Part shown: positions 44,743 to 55,135 of the stretch, piece by piece | Position numbering within the stretch: the stretch's first letter is position 1 | Layout of the letters: each line of letters begins with the position of its first letter | DNA from: Lyophyllum atratum | Lineage: Eukaryota > Basidiomycota > Agaricomycetes > Agaricales > Lyophyllaceae | Direction of reading: 5' to 3' | Length of the DNA stretch: 64,000 bases | Assembly: GCA_014905825.1 (NCBI GenBank) | Contig: JACGCN010000028.1 | Span: 496,001-560,000 of the forward strand | Translations under genes and position numbers: made by a program | Notes under the pieces: model-generated | What the model was told of the DNA's origin: nothing | Seen by the model: the letters and a program-made list of their open reading frames with translations, nothing else | The model's database searches: none

Positions 44743-46525
44743 GGCCGGACCTAGCGTGGAGGGAGTTACAAGATGCGTCTGAAGCCTCACGCACTAACCC
44801 CGCCGCACCCTCAGTTGACAGATAGCTACTCCTGCCATGCCAGCACGGTGGCTCACAGAGCAAGTGAAAGTGCCCACAAGCTCTACCCAAACGTCCTATC
44901 CAGGACTTTTTCCGACAGCGAGAGCGATACTTTAGCTGCTGCATCAACTTCGAGAATGAAACACAAGCTGCGCACCTACCCCGCTTACCGCTGTCCTCTC
45001 TTACGGCCTTTGCGCCTCGACTGCTGCTCCAGCGGTTCAAACCCACAGTAACAGCTGACAGGACACCGCCGCGGTCTTTATCTATGTAGTTAGATTTGGT
45101 ATGTTGGATGTCATGATACTTGGCAATGAATCTGCATTCCCTATCCTTTCTTGCGTGAACCATGCGAAATCTGATCATCAGCAGTCCACCAGAATCCAGC
45201 CTGGGACTGAGCAGACGCCCACCTCTACCCAGCCAGTCAGCATCCATCTTGTGATTGTTAGGTCCATGCTGCAAAGGAAATCCAGAACTCGGATCTGCTG
45301 TTTAGCGGCCCACGGACCGCAGTCCTGATACTGTTCAGCCCAAGTGTAGTGTCGACCTCATGCTCATATTTTGTTTCTCAAGTTCCTGTTCTGTGTACCG
45401 TGTATAACCCACTCCTTGTTGTGAAAGCACTTTGAGTAAAATTGGGTAACATTGCTTTCGTTATTTAACTCATCTCAGGTCCGCGGACAAACCATGCCCT
45501 CCATATACACTATACGCTAGGAAATAATCTAGAACTATGCAGACTCTCCTTTCGACCGAGTGTACGAGGTCTTACTCCTTGGTTGAATGATCTACCCGCG
45601 GCATCTGCTTAGCCGACGGCATCAGCAGAGCGCGACCGTCCGGCTTTCCATAATATGATAGATAAGGGAGTGGAGACGTTCCTGTAATGGGAAGTCATGG
45701 GTTCGAGGGAACCGGAACTGGAACGGGAAGCGTTGGGAGAGTCGACGTCGGCGGATAGGTCCGATGGGGTTTTCAGTTTGGGTTCCGCCTTCAATCCACC
45801 ACCCACACGCATGGACAGAATTTTTGAACGTGGGCAACCTTCAAAGTCACTGGTGGATGGGCGTCTCGAAAACGCTTCTTAATTTTCCATTGGAATCTTC
45901 GGACTGTTTGTTATGTCCACAGTCCACTCCACGCCGTTCAGAAAGATGCGCTCAATAGCCTGCTGCCCATCAACAATTTCCGTGGTCCGTGGATATAGAT
46001 AATAGATGATAGAATTCAATGTCGTATGAGAATGCGGCGCTGGTGTGGATATTGACCATGGCTTGCATACACACGCGAACGTGTTGACAGGATTTATGGC
46101 GAGGTTTTGCCCTCAGGGCTTTGAATCTCAATCAGACGTTGTGGCCCATGGGCGACGACGTCGGACTTCAACAAAAGTGTGCTTGAAGCTTGCACGTCTT
46201 ATTCTTATCGAGCGCTCGAGCTAGAAATAGAGTTGCAAGTAAATGTAGATATGAAGACTTGTAGGAGGTGGAAGTGGACAGACAAGAGCGATGGTGAGGC
46301 TGTGACTGGGCTGCGAGCTGCACTGTGGTCAGTGGTCACGGGCCCCATCAATGATAATAATCTTCTTGCGACCCTATTTTGTCTGCAAATATAGCTCTCC
46401 AACCATTCCGCTATGGCGGGTGATCACTGGAATGAGTTGAGCCCTCGCTCAGTATTGGTTGCCTCGTTGTTTCCTCGTTCTATCGAGTCTTCGTTCCCTA
46501 CTGCTTTCGACCCCTCGGAATTACT
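44743..46525. other. Intergenic with the second dispersed-repeat copy
   Basis: No supported gene. The stretch contains the inverted copy of the dispersed repeat at 45612-45660 and several short, unsupported frames. Confidence 0.45.
45612..45660 (-). repeat. Dispersed repeat, copy 2 (inverted)
   Basis: Plus strand GCAGAGCGCGACCGTCCGGC, then TTTCCATAATATG, is the reverse complement of the 43171-43217 copy. The copies are about 2.4 kb apart and flank the two signalling-gene relics. Confidence 0.75.
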
Positions 46526-48124
46526 ATGAAGAAACCAGTCAAGACTCTGAAGAAATTCGTCAAGAAAATCCTGCACCGCGGTAAATCTTCCACCGCTCCA
46601 TACGACCCGCACAGTGCTCCCGAATGTTCAGCGCTTTCGCCCAGCTCGCCAAGTACTTCAGGACCTTCGGCACCCTCGAACTCCCAGCTCATACAATCGC
46701 CGGCAACGGCATCTACACCTACGCAGCCCGTCGTATCCCAGCCGCCTTCATCTACAGGCAGACAACGCATCGTACCTGCCCGTGAGCCGGAAATTATCGG
46801 ACCACCTGGACCCATAAACAACCTACCTGGAGAGATTCTTTTCGCGATATTTGTAGCCTGCGCACCCAGCAAATACCTCTCGCACGACGAAATCATTCGC
46901 GGACGCTACTCCCCATGGCCCATCTCCCAGGTTTCTAGCTCCTGGAGAGCGTTTTCTCTTGCAACGCCGGAGTTATGGTCGACGATCATATATAATACGG
47001 GAAACGTTAGGTCCATTGAAAGCACTAGAGCCCGTGCTGAGCTCATATTGGAGCGATCGCAAACTCTTCCGCTGACTGTTAAGCTCTATTGCACAAGGCA
47101 CGGCAACTCATGGATCCCGCAACCACATCCCATCCTTCAGGTGCTGATGAAAGCGGTGGATAGGTGGGAGAGGTTGGATCTTGCGATGACCCTTACGATG
47201 CTCTTTGAGCTCGCTTCCCTCCAAGGGCTGCTGCCACATCTCAAGCACCTCTCCATTGGCATCGTTCCCAGCAACATCCATACTCCATTGGGAATGTTTC
47301 ATGCATTCGATGACCTTCAGTCGCTCTGCACCGTTGATCTTACCAACGGCGAAGAGGTATTATCGCGTGTAGATTTGCCTTCCTGGAACATCACAACGTT
47401 TAACGGACGATGTACACCCGCCACCTTCTTTTTCCTCGCACAGTGCATCAACGTTACTACGTGCGCACTTGAGCCTCCGTTGAAGCGGCGGCGTCCAGAG
47501 GATACTGTCCCAACTGTTCACCTCCCTTTCTTGCACAATTTGGAGATGTGTTGCACTGATGACTGGGGCTACAGGCCTTTCCCAATCTCCACACATAACC
47601 CAATACACCTCACGATCACTCTGCGGAACGCAGTATGGGTTGCGGGGGACATCGCCTGGTCACTCAAAGGTTCACCTCTTGATATCAAATCACTGAGCAT
47701 TCACCTGCTCCAGGATGTCCGTAGCGAGGGCCCAGCCCACGATCAGGCTGCAGCTCTCTTGAGCCTGCTCCGTGCAGCACCGGGCACAAGGAAACTCGAG
47801 ATCTGCACGAAGCGGGGAATCATGTATAATTTCCTCGAGGCGCTCATTCCTGCATCGATCTCCCACACAGCTACCCGATACGACATTCTGAGTTTGGAGG
47901 AGCTGGTGTTGAAGGGGGTGTACGATCCCAGGCTCTGCCTTAAGCTGCTGACCGCAAGGTTCTGCACAGCTGACGCAAACCGCTTGTTTGGATCTGAATC
48001 AGATACAGCGCATGGGTTGCTGGTAGAGATGGTAATGACAGGTCAGAATGCACATCGACTTGTGAGCGCTGAGAGAGCCAAGATCGACGCGCTGAGAAGG
48101 AATGGTATTCTTGTCATTCTGTGA
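46526..48124 (+). CDS. F-box protein, single exon (532 residues)
   Basis: An intronless gene. The basic start MKKPVKTLKKFVKKILHR is followed by a Ser/Pro/Thr-rich linker of about 70 residues and the F-box at about residues 90-150: INNLPGEILFAIFVACAPS, then WPISQVSSSWRAFSLATPEL and W. The rest has leucine-rich segments typical of agaricomycete F-box/LRR-like proteins (LQGLLPHLKHLSIGIV, VHLPFLHNLEMCC, ILSLEELVLKGVYDPRLCL). It ends with a basic helix (AERAKIDALRRNGILVIL). The role would be substrate recognition in an SCF ligase, with unknown target. The lack of introns contrasts with the other F-box genes here and is common in this expanded family. Confidence 0.85.
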   Translation: MKKPVKTLKKFVKKILHRGKSSTAPYDPHSAPECSALSPSSPSTSGPSAPSNSQLIQSPATASTPTQPVVSQPPSSTGRQRIVPAREPEIIGPPGPINNLPGEILFAIFVACAPSKYLSHDEIIRGRYSPWPISQVSSSWRAFSLATPELWSTIIYNTGNVRSIESTRARAELILERSQTLPLTVKLYCTRHGNSWIPQPHPILQVLMKAVDRWERLDLAMTLTMLFELASLQGLLPHLKHLSIGIVPSNIHTPLGMFHAFDDLQSLCTVDLTNGEEVLSRVDLPSWNITTFNGRCTPATFFFLAQCINVTTCALEPPLKRRRPEDTVPTVHLPFLHNLEMCCTDDWGYRPFPISTHNPIHLTITLRNAVWVAGDIAWSLKGSPLDIKSLSIHLLQDVRSEGPAHDQAAALLSLLRAAPGTRKLEICTKRGIMYNFLEALIPASISHTATRYDILSLEELVLKGVYDPRLCLKLLTARFCTADANRLFGSESDTAHGLLVEMVMTGQNAHRLVSAERAKIDALRRNGILVIL

Positions 48125-49381
48125 GTCGCAGTCGCGCATGCGGCTAGGCCACCTACTGACAAACTTTCAGTGAGCCAAGGTCGGACAGATTCAACTGACA
48201 AGGTTCTGCTGCGTAGGAAGATAGCACGATGTATATCAATTCTGGATTAGTGATCGCACTCATTGATGACGTCCACTGTGGGCCGTCAAGCTGCTTGTCG
48301 AAATGAACGCGTCGCACTTCAGCGCTGTAGATGCGAGGGATTCCAGTGGAACGAGGTACTCATCCGAGGCTTCAGATCGACTACCATCTGTCTATTAGAT
48401 CAGGGAGCGAGAGCGTAAGAAGCACCTATGAGATAATGTATCCCGCCTAAACCTCTTGTATGAGAATAGCAGGACCTGGACGTTACAACGGCGAAAAAAT
48501 GGATGGAACACTGGCAGTGGGAGAAGCATACCTTTAGCAATGCCTCATGAACTCAATAGAAATACTCCTGCCGGGAAATTTACATCGTAGAACCAATTCC
48601 TGATCCTCTTTCGGCTGGCGCCTCGTCTGCTAAATGTCCAGAAAAGTCTCACCTCCACTTGATCGGAATGCACAGGGGCTGAGAGTCAGAAGCAAACGGA
48701 ACCCCAGAAGGGCAGAAGTGTCATATCGGCGGGAAGCCCGACTCAAAAGATGGTGGTCAAATGGTGGTGGTGGTTTGTGAAGAAGTCAGGTTGTTCGGAT
48801 TTATGAAGTCCTACTACGTGACTCTCCGTTCTTCATTTGAACCACGATGTTCCCAAGCTCCCTTCATCCAGCTTGCTAGTGGTTCCTGCATATAATTTAT
48901 AAAACTAATATCTGTCCAGTCCTACCCCGAGTTCAGTTATGCTGCTGGGGGTGACGGAGCTGTTACGGGAAAGACGTAATTATGTTCGCACGGTCAGCAG
49001 TCAGACCTTTGTTCTGAATCTCAATCTGAGCCAAGGCCGCCAAGTCAAAGCCTTGTATTTCATAGACGGCGTCAATTGCAGCATTCTGCATGACCAGGAA
49101 GAACAACGACGATAGATAGCCCGAAGATGAGAAACAAGACTGCCAACAAACCGTGGTTTATTACCATATTTTGCCCAAGATCAGAGTGTACAAAGTCGAC
49201 ACAGTAGTTTTGCGTGCAACTTGGGACAAGCTTGCAGAGACGTACTGGGTACGCGTTGAAGACGACGAAAAGACTGGGATTGCAAGGTTGCGGACTTCAC
49301 GAAAGGATATTGGCGACGCAAACAAATAAAGCAGAAAAACCTTCATCAGCTCGAAGCGCATCAACGTTCCCGTCCACGATC
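48125..49381. other. Intergenic, nothing recognised
   Basis: About 1.25 kb without a supported gene. A 67-codon minus frame at 49161-49364 is unsupported. Confidence 0.5.
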
Positions 49382-50134
49382 ATGACTGACCTTACAGTTC
49401 TCATTTCTCCGATGCCTCTATACCCACTCATGAAGCCGGGCTTCACATTTGGCAGGAGAAACTCTCGCCCCACCCCCCGCCCGATAATGGTCACGCTGGA
49501 AACGGAAAAAGAGCCAGAAGAGCTCGAGGGTGACGATACGAAGCCCTCCGCAGACCAATCGACTGAGCCTTCACCGCCCTCACCTCCACGAAGAAGTCGA
49601 ACTCCGAGGTTTGATGCAGCTCTACTGTCGCCACCGCCCAACACGTGGAAGTCCAGGCCTCGCCCACGGCATCGGCCTACCAGGTCACAGAGCGCTCCGC
49701 CGGAGAGGAAATTAATACCGGGGGAGAGTGGGGAACAGGGAGAAAGGCCAGGCAGTGGGGTCCCCTTCGAACTCGCCCCTCTTGACTTCGCGCGGTCGAC
49801 ACCGATGAGGAGCGTGACAGCGTTAGCATCCATCTCGAGCACACGAGGAGGCGAATTGATACGTCCGCCTCCACCATTACGTGAGTTTCGAATAAACTAC
49901 GTGAAGGACTATTCTTCTTACGCTCCTTCAGTTCGGCCCACGACCTTCTGGCGCAAAACGCGAAGATCCGGCGTGACGGGCCCGTCGTACTCTCCATCCT
50001 CCCATCTCATCCGACGTTCGACCTTCATCGCGGCTGGGCTCACCTTCGACTCGCCGGTACACGACCTGAGCGCTCTTTGCGTAGAAAGCCGAGTTGGGTT
50101 TATCGTAGTGCCCCCTGAACAGCAACTCCAGTAA
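49382..50134 (+). CDS. Hypothetical Pro/Arg-rich protein (250 residues)
   Basis: Not recognised. The start chosen is the ATG at 49382 (MTDLTVLISPMPLYPLMKPG), because upstream in-frame sequence looks non-coding. The protein is basic and proline-rich: PPSPPRRSRTPRFDAALLSP and KSRPRPRHRPTRSQSAPP, with one acidic patch (EKEPEELEGDD). It ends VESRVGFIVVPPEQQLQ. No membrane segment or catalytic motif is seen. It is followed 195 bp later, on the same strand, by a membrane-protein gene. A 45-bp repeat links its interior to its 3' flank. It may be disordered or regulatory. Confidence 0.5.
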   Translation: MTDLTVLISPMPLYPLMKPGFTFGRRNSRPTPRPIMVTLETEKEPEELEGDDTKPSADQSTEPSPPSPPRRSRTPRFDAALLSPPPNTWKSRPRPRHRPTRSQSAPPERKLIPGESGEQGERPGSGVPFELAPLDFARSTPMRSVTALASISSTRGGELIRPPPPLREFRINYVKDYSSYAPSVRPTTFWRKTRRSGVTGPSYSPSSHLIRRSTFIAAGLTFDSPVHDLSALCVESRVGFIVVPPEQQLQ

Positions 50135-50193
50135 AAAAATCAGAGGCGCTTTCGATATGTCCGCCTCCACTATCACGTGGGTTTCGAAACGGA
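49840..50193 (+). repeat. Spaced direct repeat, about 45 bp
   Basis: GTCCGCCTCCAC-AT-ACGTG, then GTTTCGAA, occurs at 49859-49893 and again at 50159-50190. There are about four mismatches, and GAGGCG and GATA lie just before each copy. Confidence 0.75.
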
Positions 50194-50328
50194 CTGCTTT
50201 GAGAATAGTCCTTCTGACATGTCTTGTCATTCTTCTAGTTTGTACCACACAGGACCACCAAGTATCACGGTGCTACTACCTTTCCTGGTGTCCCATCTAC
50301 CTCATCAGTTGTACGGTCAGAGTACTCT

Positions 50329-52239
50329 TTGCCGGGAGATATGCTTGGAAGGACGCTTCTTTTGGGCGCGATAGTAGGAAGTGGCTGGGCGTCAGACCAC
50401 AAATCCACCGAGCTTAGGACACGCCGGGTGTACGATATCAACTATCGGCAGGTAGATGCTCCCATGCTCGACGTACCACAACCACCCCGACCCACGACCA
50501 GCATCAATTCGGGGCCTCATCCTGCTCCTGGAGCGCCGGGCTCCATCATTGTCAGCCCACCTGCCCCGCCGACCACGAGCACCCCACTACTCCTAATAAC
50601 TGTCGGCTCCCCTTCGCAGAACCCATTAGCTCTCAGCACAACCTCCCTCATAATCGCGTCCATTCCGTTAACCACCACCTCCTCGCTGCTGACGGATGGC
50701 ATCATCAGCATCACCGCCCTTCCTCCCCTCGACCCAACCGACGTCCCGACGGCAGTCACCTACCCCAAGAAAACCCCCGAGTCCGAGCGCAAGTTCAAGC
50801 TCATCTACCTCGCGCCCGCATTCGTCGTCCTCGGCATTCTCTTGGGCAGCCTCACAGCCTGGTTCGGGTACGGATGCATGACACGACGGCCGAAGGTCCG
50901 GGACGGGGACGCCCTCATCGGAGGCCCACGATACGTTCCGCCTGCGAGCGGCGAGGGCGACCTGGAGGGCGGAGTCGGGGGTCCGCTCTTGCGGGACGAC
51001 ATGCATGAGGAGGTGTTCTCGTGGCCTAATCTCAATGAGAGGGCTGGAATGGAGAACGAGAAGTATCGGGAAGGTGACGCGTTCCTCGCGCTGCCGTCGC
51101 CCTCGAAATCCAGATCGACTAGGACAAAGTCGACGCGCTCGACGACGACTGCGCACTCGGACGCGACGTATGTGCTCGACACGGACGAAGACGGCGAGGG
51201 CAAGAAATTGGAGGATGTTCCTTGGGAGAGTCTCCGGCACAAGAGCATCAAGCGCGGGATACTGGAGGAGGTGCAGCGGGAGGGCAATCGCATCGACTCC
51301 CTACGACCCGCGACCGGTACCCTCTTGCGCAACACTGGCACGGGACACCAAAAGGCAGGCGAAACGATCGAACGACGACCCCCACGACACGGGCGAACCG
51401 ACTCGGACCACCTCATCGGCGACATCGACCTCCTGTTCCCAGATCGTGCTTCGTTGCGCAGTAGAGAAACCAACACCGACTCCAGTACCAGACCCTCAAG
51501 CCACCGCGCCGATTCCACGCAGACCACCCTCTCCATGGACTCCTCCATCACAGCTGGTGACAAGACACAATGGAGACCCGGTGCAGGGTTCCGAATCGTC
51601 GCCGAGTCCCCCCTGCCGTCCCGCGAGCCAACACCAGCCCCGCCCGAAGAAGCATCCTTTGGCGCGAGCTGGTGGGGCGGGAGTGCACACGTCGATCGGT
51701 ACACCCCCCTGCCTACGCGTCACACCAGTCGGAGCCGCAGCGCCAGTCCTGTCAAGCCCCCCGTTGGACCGGAGCCTGGGAGCCCGTACCCCCGTGCCCA
51801 TGTGCTCCCGCAGAGCCCGCCGCAGATCACCAGTCCGGTCTTGGAGAACATGCTGTGCTTCACGCCGAGTCCAGTGAGGATGCCGCGGACAGAGAGGAGG
51901 ACGCCGAGGAAGGTGCGCGATGGGGATGGAGGGCGGAAGCAGCAGCGGCCGCCCCCATCCCGTTCGGACCTGGATCGCGGGATCAACTCGCCACGCCCTG
52001 ATATGCACCATGGGAGATTGGTGAAGTCACCTCCGAAGGCTAGGCGTCCGCCCATGGTTTCGAACGCCTCGTCCTCATCAGCTGGCTCGTATACGCGCGA
52101 TGCCCAGGGCAGGGCGGTCAATGTGGCGCTGAAGAAAGTTGATGGGATCGTGGAGCGGAGCTGGGGCACGCGTGAGCTTGGGGAGGAGGGGGTGAGGAGC
52201 TTGAGCCCGACTGGGTTTGGGAGACGGGCTGGTGATTAG
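50329..52239 (+). CDS. Single-pass membrane protein, Ser/Thr/Pro-rich ectodomain
   Basis: The 636-residue frame starts MPGDMLGRTLLLGAIVGSGW, a possible signal peptide. A Ser/Thr/Pro-rich, probably O-glycosylated segment of about 110 residues follows. There is one clear transmembrane helix at about residues 160-185 (FKLIYLAPAFVVLGILLGSL). The cytosolic tail of about 450 residues is Ser/Arg-rich with conserved-looking blocks (KLEDVPWESLRHKSIKRGIL, DLLFPDRAS, GFRIVAESPLPSREPTP, FGASWWGG). This layout (signal peptide, short ectodomain, one span, long tail) is common among uncharacterised agaricomycete proteins and resembles cell-wall sensors. No enzyme domain is seen. The start could be earlier if a 5' exon exists. 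Confidence 0.7.
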   Translation: MPGDMLGRTLLLGAIVGSGWASDHKSTELRTRRVYDINYRQVDAPMLDVPQPPRPTTSINSGPHPAPGAPGSIIVSPPAPPTTSTPLLLITVGSPSQNPLALSTTSLIIASIPLTTTSSLLTDGIISITALPPLDPTDVPTAVTYPKKTPESERKFKLIYLAPAFVVLGILLGSLTAWFGYGCMTRRPKVRDGDALIGGPRYVPPASGEGDLEGGVGGPLLRDDMHEEVFSWPNLNERAGMENEKYREGDAFLALPSPSKSRSTRTKSTRSTTTAHSDATYVLDTDEDGEGKKLEDVPWESLRHKSIKRGILEEVQREGNRIDSLRPATGTLLRNTGTGHQKAGETIERRPPRHGRTDSDHLIGDIDLLFPDRASLRSRETNTDSSTRPSSHRADSTQTTLSMDSSITAGDKTQWRPGAGFRIVAESPLPSREPTPAPPEEASFGASWWGGSAHVDRYTPLPTRHTSRSRSASPVKPPVGPEPGSPYPRAHVLPQSPPQITSPVLENMLCFTPSPVRMPRTERRTPRKVRDGDGGRKQQRPPPSRSDLDRGINSPRPDMHHGRLVKSPPKARRPPMVSNASSSSAGSYTRDAQGRAVNVALKKVDGIVERSWGTRELGEEGVRSLSPTGFGRRAGD

Positions 52240-52600
52240 GCAGCACGCTTGCGAAGTGTCCTATTTCTTTTTTCTTTTTTTCCTCGTGCAAAGACTTTCG
52301 TGGTTCGGACAGTGCATAGATTTTACTTTAACCTCTATTATTCCTTTAACCTCTATTATTCTTGGGATATACTTTGGCTGCTCAATTTTCGGACCTTATG
52401 ACCACACTACAATCTGCTCTGCTGTTACTTTATCGTAGCCTATTTTTTGATATTTATACCTTATCATAGTCAATACCAATGCTGAATCTTGGAGATGTTT
52501 GGACAAGCTTCGGTGATAATTGTGAGCTGGGAACTACACAGGACGTGACGCGGATGATGAGAGTGTCCTTCGATGGATATACGTCTTGCAATGCGGTCAG
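52240..52600. other. Convergent 3' flank with a short tandem repeat
   Basis: A T-rich region between two convergent genes. TTTAACCTCTATTATTC occurs twice in direct tandem at 52327-52361. No gene is seen. Confidence 0.55.
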
Positions 52601-53629
52601 CTACCACGGCAGTGGCAATGGGATAGGCAGATTCTTTCCCAGGACTCGTTCTGCTTCCCCAATATCCCTATTCATCATATTTGAATCTGTCATGTCTTGG
52701 AGAGGAACAACGACCTACCTCGGACCCCGAGGTGCCCAGAAGGTTCCAGTCTCTTCGTGAGTGATGGTATAGATGAAGTCGACCGTAGATTGTGCAGCTT
52801 CGGCAGGCTCGACAGCTGCCCTCGTCAAGTCTTGTCAGAGCAAATATCAGGAACACAACACACCACTTACCACCCCCAGATTCGTAGAATTGATCGAATC
52901 CAACACCCTTCGTCATGTCAGTCTTCATGAAACCAGGCTGTCCAGAACGGAGGTATAAGAAACCTTCGAAATTAACAGGCGGGTGCAATCTCACATGTAT
53001 CATGGCTACTGTGACGCCTTTATCGTACAAGTCATTTGCGAGCAGCTTCCCGACCATGTTTGCAGCCGCTTTGCTCCCATGGTGCCCGTAGTTTCCGCCG
53101 CCCTCTTCCTTGGTACGCAGACTGATGGACCCTCCCTCGGTGGTGATGAGGATGTACTTTGATGGCGAGGCTAACGCGTCAGCCTTGTATCTAGATAGCC
53201 GTAGGTCAAGCCATGAATAAGACTAGAGAGAAGTCCGTACAAGTGATGGGCCAGGAACACTGGTGCTATGGACACAACTTTGTACATCTCTACTTCATCG
53301 GCAAAGCTAGGATTGTCAAGCGTCTAATCAGGACCGATTGTTAGTCTCAGTAGATCAACATCTCTGAACATCCCGCGCACCTCTTTCTTGAAGATACCTG
53401 CATTCACGATAACGAGATCCAGCTTTGCGCCCTTGAGCCCCTGGACAACCTTGGAACCTGCATCTTCTTTGGACATGTCGATACCAGAAATGACGTCTAC
53501 GCCCTTAGGCAAGGGCTCGGCTGGCTTCGAGCGCACAGTAGCAAACACCTTGTGGCCGTCTGCGCGAAGCTTTTTACTGAGTTCGAGACCCAGACCACGC
53601 GATGCACCGACGACTAGGCAGATAGACAT
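52601..53629 (-). CDS. Short-chain dehydrogenase/reductase (SDR)
   Basis: An NAD(P)-dependent oxidoreductase with a Rossmann fold. The start MSICLVVGASRGLGLELSKK carries the G-x3-G-x-G cofactor motif, then DVISGIDMSKED and LDLVIVNAGIFKK (the NAG motif). Exons joined by normal introns give SKYILITTEGGSISLRT, GGGNYGHHGSKAAANMVGK, VAMIHV, PGFMKTDMTKGVGF and TGTFWAPRGP. The last intron joins to DIGEAERVLGKNLPIPLPLP then W and a TAG at 52601-52603. The active-site Tyr and Lys are spaced Y-x5-K in NYGHHGSK, against the usual Y-x3-K. From memory this is normal in this fungal subgroup, though the point deserves a check. It is intact. The neighbouring P450 relic suggests a former metabolic pair. Confidence 0.85.
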
Positions 53630-53903
53630 GCTTCCTGGTTGTTCGATGGCTCAAGTTACAAGAGTCTTTTATAAGGACCTGCCACCCAATTGCCGAACTT
53701 GCAATAGTGACGTCATATCACTATCATTACCTTATTTATAGCTCCTCAAATAACCCTCTCATAGACGTCTCCAACTCGGCTGATCGAGGCTTTATCTGAC
53801 ATTGGAGGGCTTCAGATGGCTGCGGGGGTCTTCAATCAGACATTTTGAGAATTCGGCAGAATGGGAACCCACCAAATGAATCCTGCGAACTCGACTTCAG
53901 AAG
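53630..53903. other. Intergenic between SDR and P450 relic
   Basis: This holds the SDR promoter. Nothing else is seen. Confidence 0.5.
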
Positions 53904-55135
53904 TTATTCTTCGCCTGTAGCCTCGTCAATAGCCTTCGTGATGAGGAAGAAGTACAGTGTCGTAGCAACGATGAGGAAGACATCGTTTTCAGCCAGGTAT
54001 ATCCCAGGACAGACACTATTGCAGAGTGAGCCAAGAGCGTGAAATCATATGGAACGACACCTGCCGTCGACCAAACTCAAAGGCACTCGTAACGATTTCA
54101 GCAGGTCCTTCGGTTTTGAAAGATCCATCAGACGTTAGGAACCTCTCGGGCTTGAACGCCGAAGGGTCAGGGAAAGTTTGTGGGTCATGCAGGATTGACC
54201 TACAACAAAACTTCAGGGATCGACTTCCAAGCCGCTATACACGTCGTCCTCAGTGATAAGATGATGCAGACCTAGTGCAGCGATTATGATGAGACCATTC
54301 CATGCATCACCATAGGAGACAGACCTAACGGCACTATGGGGTTCTACCTCCAGACTTCCTTGACCGGAGCAGTCACGAACGGAGGCAGAAATGAGCGTCA
54401 CTGACTCTCGAGCATGCTCAAAAACCCCTCCTGGGGCTTTCAGCGACTTCCCCAGGAACCTGGAAAAGTCCCACCCTCGATCAATGTCGAAGATGTACAT
54501 CAGTGTCACTGAAAGGCTTACCAGAGATTCTCAGCCGCCTGCGCATTTTTCAGGGCACTCCCTACCTGGTTATCGACGAACTGCCTCGGACCGATGAACC
54601 CGTTAAAAAATCTCCTGATCTCCTTGAACTGTAAACTCGGGGGCTCCTTTATTCCATCCGACGCTACACAGTGACGATGGGTCAGGCAGGAGGGCCGGAG
54701 AACAAAATTCCGAAATGACGTACAGCTCTCCTGCCATCATGGTGGGCGGTCGACCAGAGCACAACAATCTTTAGAATAGGTTAGTACGGCACCGTACTCA
54801 TGGTTGAAAATACGAGACTGCGCAGCACGTCCATCTAGGAGTTCAGTAGCGGTCTTGTATGAGGAGAGAATGATGGCGGCTGCGCCAAATATGTTGATAT
54901 AATGACATCCCCTGTCGCAATGTGAGTATATCGTTAGGGTAAGGGGAAATAAGTACGCGAACGCACCGTACAGTTCTTTCCAGTTATCCCCAACTAGCCA
55001 TTGCCGATCATTAGGGATCTGGAAGACATTGACTAAGGGAAGGCCCAAGGGACCAGAGGATCGTATCTCTCTGGCCTTCCGTCGCGAATGGAGAAAGATG
55101 GTGAATGCGAGGATCAGGAGAAGTGTGATTTTCAC
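53904..55135 (-). pseudogene. Cytochrome P450 lacking its central domain
   Basis: N-terminal pieces: an anchor MKITLLLILAFTIFLHS, then PLGLPLVNVFQIPNDRQWLV, an exon CHYINIFGAAAIILSSYKTA, and later FKEIRRFFNGFIGPRQFVDN. C-terminal pieces: LHHLITEDDVYSGLEVDP, a stop, then SILHDPQTFPDPSAFKPERF. The heme-binding loop FEFGRR-VCPGIYLAEN can be restored only by reading a 49-bp GC-AG intron (54016-54064). It ends AIDEATGEE with a TAA at 53904-53906. Between the N- and C-terminal parts about 100 residues are missing or unrecognisable, including the I-helix with the oxygen-binding A/G-G-x-D-T and the ExxR helix. Stops interrupt the remaining link. It cannot fold as a monooxygenase. Confidence 0.75.
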
